The notes beneath the pieces are model-generated. The model saw nothing but the letters and a program-made list of their open reading frames with translations, searched no databases and was not told where the DNA came from. Made by a program: the position numbers and the translations under genes. A DNA stretch of 64,000 nucleotides from Microglena sp. YARC. Its lineage: Eukaryota; Chlorophyta; Chlorophyceae; Chlamydomonadales; Chlamydomonadaceae. The DNA is taken from the NCBI GenBank assembly GCA_022414725.1, contig CM039464.1, positions 32,204,465-32,268,464 of the forward strand. Direction: 5' to 3'. Shown here in pieces: positions 27,101-31,613 of the stretch; the stretch's first letter is position 1, and each line of letters starts with the position of its first letter.

Positions 27101-29066
27101 TTTTTTTCTTTTTCGATGCTTTTTCTTTTTACCCCTTCCTATCACAGTTAGACGAGTCCCTTTAGCCTATTTGGCCTACCCCTGGACTGTAACATACACA
27201 CATACAGTCCCAGACATCCTACAAGATTACTGCTACTTCTATGCTTGTGCACCAAGTGAACAGCGCTCATCATTTCGTCCTCCCATTTTCTGAATCACCT
27301 GAGCTTTCCGGTGCATGCATGATTTATACATTGTGTGCTGAAGGACTGTTGACACTCTGGGATTATTTCAGCCAATTTGCTGCGGCTGGGAGGCATTGTG
27401 GGAGCCAACCCAACCCAACCCAACCCAACCCAACCCAACCCAACCCAACCCAACCCAACCCATCCCAACCCATCCCATCCCATCCCAACCCATCCCATCC
27501 CATCCCAACCCAACCCTTTGCTGCAGCTGGGAGACATTGACGATGAGTACATCAACATTGGCGGTGTTGGAGAGTCAGACCAGTTTGTGACAGTTCAGGA
27601 GTTTGTGGAGGATCAATATGGTTACAAGTGAGTTGATCCTGACTAGGCACTGTTCCTGATTAGACATTGATCTTGATTAGGCACTGTTCCTGATTAGACA
27701 TTGATCCTGATTAGGCACTTTTCCTGACTAGGTATTGATTCTGACTAGGCATTGATCCTGATTAGGCATTGATCCTGATTAGGCATTGATCATGATTAGG
27801 CCTTGATCCTGAATAGGCATTGTTCCTACCGCTATCGCTGTTGTCTGTTGTCTAGCACATATCTGTCACATGAGATGATATGATGCATGTTTGTCTGGTA
27901 CATATCTGTCACATGAGATGATATGATGCATGTTTGTCTGGTACATATCTGTCACATGAGATGATATGATGCATGGTTGTCTGGTACATATCTGTCGCAT
28001 GAGATGATATGATGTATGTTTGTCTGGTACATATTTTTCACATGAGATGATAGGATGTGTGTGTGTGTGTATTTTACGGACTCAAGCACCTCTTGGGCTG
28101 CATATTTGCATACGCCCATGCATTTGCATCCTGCGTGTTATTGTTACCTTTACCTGCCCTCATGTCAGTGATGGCCAATCTCAAGGGAATGCAGGGGGGT
28201 GAGCCTATGTTTCAGCTACCTTAGGTGATCACTTACTTACGAATAGGGAATGCAGGGGGGTGAGCCTATGTTTCAGCTACCTTAGGTGATCACTTACTTA
28301 CGAATAGGGAATGCAGGGGGGTGAGCCTATGTTTCAGCTACCTTAGGTGATCACTTACTTACGAATAGGGAATGCAGGGGGGTGAGCCTATGTTTCAGCT
28401 ACCTTAGGTGATCACTTACTTGCGGATAGGGAACGGCAAGTAATATTAGGGTCTGAAAAACTAATATTAACTAATATTATTATAGTGTCACAATAATATT
28501 AGTTTTTCAAATAAATTCGAAATTCTGGTGAGACGGCTCATCCGACTAATATTTTAGAATATTAGATATTATTATTTATTCACTAATATTATATAACACA
28601 GCCGAACCCTACTTATGAAGCGTATGATGACTTCAACAAGAGCTAAGAAAGGTCTACCTACAGACCAGGGTGTGGGTGCGGGTGTTTGTTCTTTTTCAGA
28701 GGGGTCTGGTTTCCTTAGCGCCGATGTTTTAAGGGTGAGTGTGTGTGTGGACGGGGAGGGGGCGGGTTCCTATTGGGAAAATGCATTGGGGTTAGGCGTC
28801 TAACACTTCCTGTCCTCTCTTCATGCTTGCTGGCACTCCTTCATCGGTTGGGTTGGTGCATGCACGACTCATGCATTGAGTGCTGACAGCTTGTTGATAT
28901 TCTGTCATTATTTCCTCCAATTTGCTTCTAACACTTCCTGTCCTATCTTCATGCTTGCAGACACTCCTTCATCGGTTGGGTTGTCCTCATCCAGTTTGCC
29001 TTCATTGCTGCATTCCGTATTGTCTCAATCATCGCTCTGGTGAGGCTCAACTTCCAGAAGCGTTAG
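345..29066 (+). CDS. PDR-type full-size ABCG transporter (31 exons visible, 5' partial)
   Basis: This gene encodes an ATP-driven membrane exporter of the pleiotropic-drug-resistance class, with the order NBD1-TMD1-NBD2-TMD2. Exons: 345-465, 712-804, 1513-1605, 2274-2351, 2896-2980, 3921-4044, 4259-4356, 4912-5030, 6217-6300, 7098-7220, 7582-7739, 8941-9040, 9585-9694, 10676-10756, 11508-11627, 12492-12652, 14254-14434, 14636-14721, 15175-15335, 16957-17083, 17956-18062, 19254-19343, 20034-20187, 21968-22193, 22582-22797, 23659-23784, 24267-24438, 25357-25611, 26782-26859, 27527-27627, 28961-29066. All phases match and the sum is 1310 codons plus TAG. Seen: NBD1 Walker [10 protein letters not shown], signature [11 protein letters not shown]2 Walker [10 protein letters not shown], signature LSVEQRKR, Walker [12 protein letters not shown]-loop TIHQPS, and a C-terminus ending RLNFQKR as in plant PDRs. 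Plant PDRs are about 1420-1450 residues, so roughly 100-140 N-terminal residues are missing to the left. Oddity: the NBD1 Walker B catalytic Glu is Ala (GCG at 4953-4955). The substrate cannot be told from sequence. Confidence 0.93.
712..804 (+). CDS. PDR transporter exon 2 (start of NBD1)
   Basis: Residues 41-71. It encodes the lead-in to NBD1, ending [10 protein letters not shown], the usual strand before the R-[LM]-T-L-L-L-G-P Walker A region. Acceptor ctcccccgcag, donor accg/gtaagc, phase 0 on both sides. Confidence 0.9.
1513..1605 (+). CDS. PDR transporter exon 3 (NBD1 Walker A)
   Basis: Residues 72-102, with Walker [10 protein letters not shown] followed by LLRLLAGQ. The last ~40 bases plus the donor are repeated at 1769-1815 in the following intron, a junction copy that lacks its own acceptor. 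Confidence 0.93.
2274..2351 (+). CDS. PDR transporter exon 4
   Basis: Residues 103-128, [10 protein letters not shown] to AAAYIEQ, matching the plant G-E-V-T-Y-N-G...S-A-Y-I-S-Q segment including the Q-loop glutamine region. The acceptor and first 30 bases are duplicated just upstream at about 2130-2180. Confidence 0.9.
2585..2890 (+). repeat. CCA/CCCA-rich microsatellite before exon 5
   Basis: (CCA)n with CCCAACAATACCCACCA variants fills the 300 bases before the exon 5 acceptor. The open frames here are compositional. Confidence 0.95.
2896..2980 (+). CDS. PDR transporter exon 5
   Basis: Residues 129-156: [20 protein letters not shown], the conserved H-[IL]-x-E-M-T-V-R-E-T-[LM]-x-F-S-A-R-C block of NBD1. 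A (CCA)n tract fills the intron just upstream. The last ~20 bases are repeated at 3040-3062 and 3127-3160. Confidence 0.92.
3405..3610. repeat. AT-rich ~40-bp minisatellite
   Basis: Four to five units built on 'ataaaaaatactgttggtat' plus 'gtaatgaccaacatatatct' lie in the intron after exon 5. Confidence 0.9.
3921..4044 (+). CDS. PDR transporter exon 6
   Basis: Residues 157-197: a lysine/glutamate-rich helix ([19 protein letters not shown]) typical of the region between the Q-loop and the signature of NBD1. Acceptor ctctgcag, donor cat/gtgagt. An acceptor-side copy lies at about 3733-3790. Confidence 0.85.
4259..4356 (+). CDS. PDR transporter exon 7 (NBD1 signature)
   Basis: Residues 198-230, [19 protein letters not shown] then [12 protein letters not shown], the plant PDR NBD1 signature. 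A partial exon copy (cggcaacgcactcttgaagg-like) is seen at 4507-4545. Confidence 0.94.
4912..5030 (+). CDS. PDR transporter exon 8 (NBD1 Walker B, Glu to Ala)
   Basis: Residues 231-270. Walker B reads [17 protein letters not shown]. In plant PDRs the residue after the aspartate is the catalytic glutamate (MDEISTGLDS). Here it is Ala245, codon GCG at 4953-4955, one base from GAG. The D-loop TGLDS is intact. The exon 3' end is copied several times in the next intron (about 5218-5255, 5345-5385, 5480-5522). Confidence 0.93.
5760..6216 (+). repeat. CAGA tract and 93-bp acceptor copies before exon 9
   Basis: A (CAGA)n tract (5765-5855) is followed by tandem copies of 'gacttgcagtcaaccatcat' with ATACTAACTTTATG spacers. 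Copies near 5911, 6007 and 6099 precede the true exon 9 acceptor at 6216. Confidence 0.9.
6217..6300 (+). CDS. PDR transporter exon 9 (NBD1 switch region)
   Basis: Residues 271-298, [20 protein letters not shown], the plant L-L-Q-P-x-P-E-T-Y block in which the switch histidine is normally Gln. Upstream copies of the acceptor and first ~18 bases lie at about 5911, 6007 and 6099. A copy of the exon end lies at 6422-6465. Confidence 0.93.
6491..7097 (+). repeat. 70-bp tandem array of exon 10 acceptor copies
   Basis: About eight and a half units start at 6491, 6561, 6631, 6701, 6771, 6841, 6911, 6982 and 7053. Each ends in a copy of the exon 10 junction (tgctccacatcttgtacc), where the real acceptor is ctccag/atcttgtacc. 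Every extra copy has CAC instead of CAG. The copies are very similar to each other. Confidence 0.93.
7098..7220 (+). CDS. PDR transporter exon 10
   Basis: Residues 299-339, [18 protein letters not shown] then [16 protein letters not shown], the conserved end of NBD1. It is the last unit of a ~70-bp tandem array (6491-7097) and the only one with an intact AG acceptor. Confidence 0.94.
7582..7739 (+). CDS. PDR transporter exon 11
   Basis: Residues 340-391, the NBD1-TMD1 linker ([20 protein letters not shown]). The donor is caa/gtacgtgg. The next ~880 bases hold about eight tandem copies of the exon 3' end with its donor. The last copy (about 8470-8540) matches the true exon end, so the exact donor used is uncertain. 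Confidence 0.85.
7740..8625 (+). repeat. ~113-bp tandem array of exon 11 donor copies
   Basis: About eight units repeat the exon 11 end (ggctgaactggcggcagg to caggcTGCagcaggataa), its gtacgtgg donor, and a G-rich stretch (gggagggaaggggtgtgtgggg). Starts are near 7787, 7900, 8009, 8127, 8240, 8354, 8468 and a degenerate one near 8597. The Pro-rich open frames on the opposite strand are shadows of this array. Confidence 0.92.
8941..9040 (+). CDS. PDR transporter exon 12 (start of TMD1)
   Basis: Residues 392-425, with [20 protein letters not shown], the amphipathic connecting helix entering TM1 (plant S-R-E-x-L-L-M-K-R). Degenerate acceptor-side copies precede it at about 8665, 8750, 8815 and 8870. 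Confidence 0.9.
9585..9694 (+). CDS. PDR transporter exon 13 (TM1-TM2)
   Basis: Residues 426-461, [20 protein letters not shown] then [12 protein letters not shown]. Two upstream partial copies (9339-9410 and about 9467-9525) repeat the exon start. Downstream copies of its end occur at about 9719, 9766 and 9808. Confidence 0.92.
9957..10095. repeat. 27-bp minisatellite
   Basis: Five near-identical units of 'gtgcacgatgctggtctgga' plus 'cccccca' lie in the intron between exons 13 and 14. Confidence 0.95.
10330..10575. repeat. 17-23 bp CTTGATTT minisatellite
   Basis: About ten units of 'ctgtaacttgatttactgta' and 'ctgtaacttgatttggttt' lie in the intron before exon 14. Confidence 0.9.
10676..10756 (+). 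CDS. PDR transporter exon 14 (TM2, FAE motif)
   Basis: Residues 462-488, [20 protein letters not shown], the diagnostic plant PDR F-A-E-x...R-L-P-V-F-[YF]-K-Q-R motif. The exon end plus donor recurs five times to about 11400 in a TATTTA-rich array; two of those copies have gttagc in place of gtaagc. Confidence 0.95.
10757..11410 (+). repeat. Exon 14 donor-side tandem copies
   Basis: Five copies of the exon 14 end (gttctacaagcagaggaact to attcttgtaagc) alternate with TTTA repeats. Copies end near 10880, 11017, 11139, 11250 and 11390. The first and last have gttagc in place of gtaagc. Confidence 0.9.
11508..11627 (+). CDS. PDR transporter exon 15 (TM3)
   Basis: Residues 489-528, [16 protein letters not shown] then [17 protein letters not shown], matching plant Y-P-A-W-x...I-P...Y-Y-V-I-G-F. 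A partial copy is at 11722-11785. Confidence 0.93.
11796..11998. repeat. GCGC-rich palindromic dispersed element
   Basis: This stretch is rich in gcgc/aagcgc motifs (aaagcgcaaaatttgc, aaactgcgcgaaacgcgcag, gcgcaaaagcgcgg). A short related piece is at 11440-11462. No coding sense was found. Confidence 0.5.
12492..12652 (+). CDS. PDR transporter exon 16 (TM4-TM5)
   Basis: Residues 529-582: [20 protein letters not shown] then [20 protein letters not shown]. The exon 3' end with its gtgggt donor is repeated about ten times between 12700 and 13710, mixed with cacccaaccc tracts. Confidence 0.92.
12700..13715 (+). repeat. Exon 16 donor-side tandem copies
   Basis: About ten copies of 'gatctgcatcaacacatgtg' plus 'gcttcaccctcgacagaggt' follow exon 16, with cccaccc tracts between them. 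At 13195-13400 a 47-bp subunit (tttgctgctgctttgatagt) is itself repeated five times. Confidence 0.9.
13980..14253 (+). repeat. CA-rich tract with exon 17 acceptor copy
   Basis: (CA)n and C runs flank an extra copy of the exon 17 acceptor (gtgcagcctccatcc at about 14068). The true acceptor ends at 14253. Confidence 0.88.
14254..14434 (+). CDS. PDR transporter exon 17
   Basis: Residues 583-642: [20 protein letters not shown], the conserved I-P-x-W-W-x-W-x-Y-W-x-x-P-[LM]-x-Y motif preceding the large TMD1 loop. Donor cctg/gtaagg; downstream copies have gcaagg. Confidence 0.94.
14440..14600 (+). repeat. Exon 17 donor-side copies with GC in place of GT
   Basis: Two later copies of 'acagatacctg' are followed by gcaagg instead of gtaagg, inside a GATTTGGTAG minisatellite. 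Confidence 0.88.
14636..14721 (+). CDS. PDR transporter exon 18 (TM6)
   Basis: Residues 643-671, a hydrophobic helix [20 protein letters not shown] followed by LAYLD, matching the sixth TM of TMD1. Confidence 0.92.
14805..15170 (+). repeat. GT/G run followed by CCCCACTC-rich tract
   Basis: A (GT)n-G23 run (about 14800-14840) lies downstream of the exon 18 donor. It is followed by some 330 bases of cccacaccacccca-type repeats up to the exon 19 acceptor. Confidence 0.9.
15175..15335 (+). CDS. PDR transporter exon 19 (linker to NBD2)
   Basis: Residues 672-725: an acidic linker (AEEVVEEEV) then [20 protein letters not shown], the plant L-P-F-x-P-L-S-L-x-F-x-x-V-x-Y-x-V start of NBD2. Copies of the exon end and donor fill 15336-15815. 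Confidence 0.92.
15336..15815 (+). repeat. Exon 19 donor-side tandem array
   Basis: Repeats of 'gttcccaagcctggaaacac' plus agtgagtact and of 'aattcaaatcaagtactatg' cover this stretch. At least five copies of the exon end with a gtgagt donor can be counted. Confidence 0.92.
16205..16956 (+). repeat. ~107-112 bp array of exon 20 acceptor copies
   Basis: Six to seven units share 'tgtagagtgaggagcttacc' then 'catcagggcatcaacgttgc' and 'cctaccctactgtaaccaca'. The tgtag acceptor motif stays intact, but codons after the first few diverge from the true exon ([10 protein letters not shown] versus [10 protein letters not shown]). Confidence 0.92.
16957..17083 (+). CDS. PDR transporter exon 20 (NBD2 Walker A)
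   Basis: Residues 726-767: [20 protein letters not shown] then [19 protein letters not shown], a perfect NBD2 Walker A. The acceptor is the unusual atgtag/agtgag. The same tgtag/agtgaggag junction is repeated upstream about six times (16305-16950). Confidence 0.95.
17215..17520. repeat. AAATAACTAACTA and AAAGCCAAGCATAAAAACAG repeats
   Basis: Two short minisatellites: a 63-bp unit in two copies (17205-17335) and a ~30-bp 'agtagaaaagataagccaag' unit in four copies (17385-17510). Confidence 0.85.
17525..17700 (+). mobile_element. Possible tRNA-derived SINE
   Basis: A-box-like tggttcagtagaat (about 17538) and B-box-like ggttcgagccc (about 17568) lie 30 bases apart. They are followed by a ~110-base body and a (CTTGAA)n tail near 17680. 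The arms do not fold into a proper tRNA, so a SINE-like remnant is the best reading. Confidence 0.4.
17956..18062 (+). CDS. PDR transporter exon 21
   Basis: Residues 768-803: [20 protein letters not shown] then [11 protein letters not shown], the NBD2 Q-loop region (plant G-Y-C-E-Q-x-D-I-H-S). Confidence 0.95.
18080..18310 (+). repeat. GC-rich dispersed element, family C
   Basis: Shares 'gcgttgcacattgagcgact', cccagtgtgac and the gcatttctggctagtttggc block with copies near 960-1075 (reverse), 9870-9940 (partial), 45605-45690, 51680-51850, 51970-52165 and 54295-54365. The moderate divergence suggests an old interspersed family. Not coding. Confidence 0.7.
18425..18760. repeat. CCACCACCAACA minisatellite
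   Basis: A ~61-bp unit (aaatgcacaccatcaccatc plus atctgaccaccaccaacat) is repeated five times in the intron before exon 22. Confidence 0.9.
18849..19253 (+). repeat. Three in-frame tandem copies of exon 22 start
   Basis: Units start at 18849, 18987 and 19125 (138 bp each, the third 129 bp). Each has a cag acceptor, then 'gctactgtccatgaggcttt', then a His-rich (CACCAA)n stretch. Unit lengths are multiples of three and no stop interrupts the frame of exon 22. Confidence 0.92.
19254..19343 (+). CDS. PDR transporter exon 22
   Basis: Residues 804-833: [19 protein letters not shown], the plant V-T-V-x-E-[SA]-L-x-[FY]-S-A-x-[LM]-R-L-P block. It is the fourth of four in-frame tandem copies of the exon start (18849, 18987, 19125, 19254). 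It is called as the real exon because only this copy continues into RLPNDT and a donor. Confidence 0.9.
19585..19660. repeat. (CA)n microsatellite
   Basis: About 38 CA dinucleotides. Upstream (19344-19560) are copies of the exon 22 donor region (ttaatgaggtaggtgtctat). Confidence 0.95.
20034..20187 (+). CDS. PDR transporter exon 23 (NBD2 signature, Walker B)
   Basis: Residues 834-884: [40 protein letters not shown] and FMDEPTSG, all hallmarks of plant PDR NBD2. An acceptor-side exon copy is at about 19796-19855. Donor-side copies sit at about 20340-20375, 20480-20510 and 20566-20600. Confidence 0.96.
20188..20610 (+). repeat. G/GT-rich tract with exon 23 donor copies
   Basis: tggtggtagtggtgtgtgtg repeats with (GT)n and a G17 run. 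Three copies of 'gagcccacgtccggtatg' keep a usable gtatgt or gtatg donor. Confidence 0.9.
20790..21130 (+). repeat. CA/CCA/C-rich tract
   Basis: (CA)n of about 38 units, ACCACCACC stretches and C13-C18 runs alternate. The sequence is complementary in kind to the GT/G tract 300-600 bases upstream in the same intron. Confidence 0.93.
21600..21967 (+). repeat. 89-bp array of exon 24 acceptor copies
   Basis: Four decoy exon starts lie at 21612, 21701, 21790 and 21879, spaced exactly 89 bases apart, before the true one at 21968. All keep tgtgcag/gctt and the first ~40 exon bases, then diverge (atgcccccc against atgcgtgcg). Confidence 0.94.
21968..22193 (+). CDS. PDR transporter exon 24 (NBD2 D- and H-loops)
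   Basis: Residues 885-959: [54 protein letters not shown]. It is the fifth unit of an 89-bp array whose earlier units (21612, 21701, 21790, 21879) copy the acceptor and first ~40 bases. Confidence 0.96.
22241..22580 (+). repeat. C and (CT)n tracts flanking an exon 25 copy
   Basis: A C-run and (CT)30 tract at 22241-22326, an exon 25 start copy at 22331-22372, then a second (CT)n tract at 22425-22570 before the true acceptor. Confidence 0.93.
22582..22797 (+). CDS. PDR transporter exon 25
   Basis: Residues 960-1031: [18 protein letters not shown] (plant Y-N-P-A-T-W-M-L-E-V) then a helical stretch to [10 protein letters not shown] before TMD2. An acceptor-side copy lies at 22331-22372, where ctctaagtaag gives a stop. 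A donor-side copy lies at 22888-22960. Confidence 0.95.
23340..23575. repeat. (CCATAC)n hexanucleotide tract
   Basis: About forty cccata/ccataac units lie before the exon 26 acceptor region. Confidence 0.95.
23659..23784 (+). CDS. PDR transporter exon 26 (TM7)
   Basis: Residues 1032-1073: [20 protein letters not shown] then [13 protein letters not shown], matching plant K-Q-x-x-x-Y-W-R-N-P-x-Y-N-x-x-R-F. A first partial copy is at 23586-23632. Confidence 0.95.
   Translation, partial: APVAEEHDNVLALTQLQLCPHDVHHLHSLGVWLPVLGYWFN
23830..24262 (+). repeat. CA, CCA and poly-C tracts around an exon 27 copy
   Basis: (CA)n, (CCA)n and a C-run of about 50 bases (24130-24183) surround a partial exon 27 copy at 24030-24105. 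Confidence 0.93.
24267..24438 (+). CDS. PDR transporter exon 27 (TM8)
   Basis: Residues 1074-1131: [20 protein letters not shown] then [20 protein letters not shown], the conserved E-R-x-V-F-Y-R-E-[RK]-A-[AS]-G-M-Y-S motif. An upstream copy (about 24030-24105) starts identically but degenerates. Confidence 0.96.
24600..24905. repeat. Family A and B dispersed elements
   Basis: The 'gtgctatgggcagcatcttataggcagctc' type sequence and its inverse (agctgtctagaagctgctgc) belong to family A (also near 1650, 18355, 20612, 23055 reverse, 29525 and 47190-47365). 24838-24900 (gtccagaggtaggccaaata) belongs to family B (also 5710, 12230, 27150, 45715, 49370 and 50943). No coding signal. Confidence 0.6.
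25357..25611 (+). CDS. PDR transporter exon 28 (TM9-TM11)
   Basis: Residues 1132-1216: [20 protein letters not shown] (plant [VI]-E-[IL]-P-Y), [47 protein letters not shown]. An upstream copy of its start is at 25266-25312. Downstream tail copies are near 25690-25725 and 26035-26070. Confidence 0.96.
25725..26480. repeat. Duplicated intron segment
   Basis: The block at 25740-25830 (acaccttcacaaacacgttt-like, 'caagggagacttctgaacat') recurs at 26345-26445. The 'ataagtcccccttgac' block recurs at 25908 and 26112. Between them lie copies of the exon 28 end and a poly-C tract (26180-26205). Confidence 0.75.
26782..26859 (+). CDS. PDR transporter exon 29
   Basis: Residues 1217-1242: [20 protein letters not shown], the second I-P-x-W-W-x-W-x-Y-W motif before the final loop. 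Acceptor aatgcag, donor caa/gtaagt. Confidence 0.94.
27405..27520. repeat. (CCCAA)n tract
   Basis: About twenty pentamers (cccaa/cccat) lie just before the exon 30 acceptor. The G-rich donor side of the same intron is at 26935-26990. Confidence 0.95.
27527..27627 (+). CDS. PDR transporter exon 30
   Basis: Residues 1243-1275: acidic loop LGDIDDEYI then [13 protein letters not shown] (plant V-x-x-F-[LV]-E-x-x-F-G-Y). A decayed acceptor-side copy sits at 27375-27402 beyond a (CCCAA)n tract. Confidence 0.93.
27640..28060. repeat. 22-bp and 43-bp minisatellites
   Basis: 'gattaggcattgatcctgat' repeats (27640-27825) are followed by about five copies of a 43-bp unit with 'acatatctgtcacatgagat' (27855-28050). 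Confidence 0.92.
28185..28700. repeat. Dispersed element H with 61-bp tandem units
   Basis: Four 61-bp units (gagcctatgtttcagctacc) precede a MITE-like insert, then 'aagcgtatgatgacttcaac'. The same flanking sequences meet without the insert near 47740-47840, so the MITE-like element may have inserted into this repeat. Confidence 0.7.
28440..28612. mobile_element. MITE-like AT-rich element, copy 1
   Basis: A ~170-base element with a perfect 15-base inverted pair at 28454-28468 and 28495-28509. A second copy lies at 51338-51505, sharing 'aaattctggtgagacggctc' and 'aatattatataacacagccg'. There is no open frame, so it would be non-autonomous. Confidence 0.65.
28961..29066 (+). CDS. PDR transporter exon 31 (C-terminus)
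   Basis: Residues 1276-1310 plus TAG at 29064-29066: the last TM helix ([20 protein letters not shown]) then RLNFQKR and stop. A copy of its start, with the acceptor AG lost (gcttgctggcactcc), lies at 28823-28860. Confidence 0.95.
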
Positions 29067-29690
29067 GCGCTGTCAAACTTGAACTTGGTTGCATAGCTTC
29101 AGCCAGCAATCTGGCTGCTCGCTCGCTGTCGCTGTCGAAGCTTTGCCATGTGGGATTTGCATCTCCCTAGCAATATGATCATTTGCCTATTCAAGCAGCA
29201 CTACAGCCTATGTATTGCCTCTTCAAGCAACACCACAGCCAATGTATTATTTTCAGCAGCTCGCATATTGAGAGAATGACACCGGTTGGTGGAGAGTGGT
29301 ACAGATATGTGTTTACTCACGGTAATGTTACACACGGGGGCTGGACTATGTCCAGCCTCCAGTCAACTATGAGATTATGTTACGGGCTTAGGGATGCGGC
29401 TGTGTCCACGAGGACACGCCACTGTCAGTGAGACTGACCTAGCTGTCGCTTAACTCTGACACACATGAAAGGATGCAGAGCAAGTCCCAGCATGGGCACA
29501 TGAGGATGCATTAGACAGTGTTTTTATGTTCAGCTACGAGCAGCAGCTTCCAAGCAACTCCTATTCCTGGGTACCTAGCCAAACCGTACAGTTTCTAGGC
29601 AACCCCTCGTCCTAGGTACCTAGCCAAACCGTACAGCTTCTAGGCATCTCCTCTTCCTGGGTACCTAGCCAAAGTGCAGTTGTCCTTATC
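29067..29690. other. 3' flank of the transporter gene
   Basis: Immediately after the stop is a family A-like sequence (cttgaacttggttgcatagc). 29520-29670 holds three short family A copies (cagcttctaggcatctcctc). No clear polyadenylation signal or gene was recognised. Confidence 0.5.
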
Positions 29691-30045
29691 ATCGGGTTTT
29701 CACCGTATTGTCCTTTTCATTGAGTTGTCCTTCTCCTCGGAGTGTCCTTTTCATTAAGTTGTCCTTCTCATTGGGTTGTCCTTTCCATTTGGTTGTCCTT
29801 CTTATCGGGTTGTCCTTTCCATTGAGTTGTTCTTTTCATCGGGTTGCCTTTTCATTGGGCTGCCCTTTTTCATTGGGTTGTCCTTCTCATCAGGATGTCC
29901 TTATCATTGGGTTGTCCTTCTCATCGGGTTGTCCTTTCCATTGGGTTGTCATTTTCATCGGGTTTTCACCGGGTTGTACTTCTCATCGGGTTGTCCTTTC
30001 TATTGGGTTGTTCTTTTCATCGGTTTTTCACCGTGTTGTCGATTT
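29690..30045. repeat. TTGTCCTT minisatellite
   Basis: About twenty imperfect 15-18 bp units of the type 'ttcatcgggttgtcctt' occur here. The hydrophobic open frames over it are compositional. Confidence 0.92.
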
Positions 30046-30656
30046 TTGAAGCTCTTACGTTCGCACCCACCATCCAAGATGAGAGTGCGCAGTGACAGTT
30101 ACCATTGCTGAGCGGAGAGAGTTGGTGACCGTCAGTGCTACTAGCGGTTATCACGAACGAAGCATCGGTGAAGGTGGCATTCAAACGTTTGGGTTAGGGT
30201 TGAGAGTTAGAGTTAGGGCTGAGAGCTTTTAATTAGAGACTTGTCGGCATATCCTTGAGAGCCACCAATGTCGTGCTGCGAGTCATTAGCTACGCTGACA
30301 GTCATGTCAGCTCCTTTCGGCTCTGTCCACGCTCTTGCCTGCATCACGCCATGTGTATTTATAAATGGCTAGCATGATATATATAGCTGTAGTGCACATA
30401 ACTATTTTTTAAAAGTTCTGAAAGGTTTTCACCCTAGGAGGTGAGTCTCCCCACACAAATCAGCGACACCGAGGATTTGCCTGTGAACAGAGACACCATA
30501 GCCGGTGCCTCAGTTCTCTGTTGCTTAAGGAATGTTGCTTTGGCAGTTTTCCGCTTCCTTGTCTTTTTTACAGTTCATCTATTTTCGATTGCATTCTTTG
30601 TAACACTCTTCAATTAAAACTCTCATCCCAGGACCACCTGGGGAACTACCTCTTCC

Positions 30657-30755
30657 CAGGTGTCCTGGTGGTCATTATTATACCATGCCGCCAACTGAAC
30701 ATCAAGCGCTTGCTGTACAGTTGGTGGCATGGTATAATGACCACCAGGACACCTG
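30657..30755. other. Long near-perfect hairpin
   Basis: Left arm 30657-30697 and right arm 30718-30755 pair over about 38 bases with one mismatch and one 3-base bulge. The loop is about 20 bases. 'aactacctc' occurs just outside both arms. It could be a foldback element or a small-RNA precursor; no homolog is recognised. Confidence 0.75.
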
Positions 30756-30779
30756 AACTACCTCCCGACTGCGTTTAGT

Positions 30780-31060
30780 ATCTACCACTTTCCACAGAGC
30801 TTTCAGCCGAGGAGCTGCTAGCTGGCTTGGCTTGGATGCATCCATAATAAAATATAAATAAATAAAACAGAAAATAGCTAGGGAAATTTGCGACCACGTA
30901 TGCCAAGGATATATAGGTGTAACTTGAGAACACTTGTACTTAAGAATGTGGGAAGCAAGTTACTCGCGTGACGGGGGACTTTTTGGAAGCTGGAACGAAG
31001 GTGACGCAATAATAGTGTACCCCACATGCTGAGGCGACACTTCAGGCCCCGCCCATACTG
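30780..31060. other. Unassigned intergenic sequence
   Basis: No gene, tandem repeat or recognised element is visible. The stretch is AT-rich in its first half. Confidence 0.5.
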
Positions 31061-31099
31061 GTGTGGATGTAAGACATTGTGTGGGGTGTTTTACATTGT

Positions 31100-31385
31100 T
31101 ATATGCACTAGCATTTGAGCCCGTCGTACCAACGGGAAGACCCCTGTGGCCACCCGGGCGACAGGTCAGCAAGATATGTAACCAAAAACCCAACTGCCTA
31201 AGCCAAAAGCGGCTAAACCCGTGTCGGACAACACGCTATTATGTATTGAGCCCGTCGTTCCGACGGGAAGTCCCCCGTGGCCACGTCAGGGACAGGTCAG
31301 CAAGATATGGAACCAAAGCCCCAAGTGGCTAAGCCAAAAGGGGGTGAACACACGCCGAACACGCGCTAAACCCCGGACAACCTAC
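31100..31385. repeat. Two-copy ~130-bp repeat
   Basis: 'gagcccgtcgtaccaacggg' (31117) and 'gagcccgtcgttccgacggg' (31249) begin two units that share 'gacaggtcagcaagatatg' and 'ggctaagccaaaag'. Moderate GC, not coding. Confidence 0.85.
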
Positions 31386-31613
31386 TACGCGCAACTTTAT
31401 ATAAATAGATAGAAATGCATTGGACAGTGTGCCCGAATAATTCTATAATGTCTGTGTAGTTCAATTCCTCCTCGAATGCCCTGCATACTCAAGGATACGG
31501 CTCAAGTTTCACGAGCTTTTTGGAAACGATATAGTCATCACTGAGCGTCAGTATTGGACCCCATTGGCTACTAGGAGAACCACGGTGCTACGTAAATACA
31601 CTGGTTCATTTCC

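Noticed and set aside
28615..28700. Small coding segment KRMMTSTR
   Set aside because: The same sequence occurs at 47785-47840 within a dispersed repeat, so it is repeat sequence and not a conserved exon.
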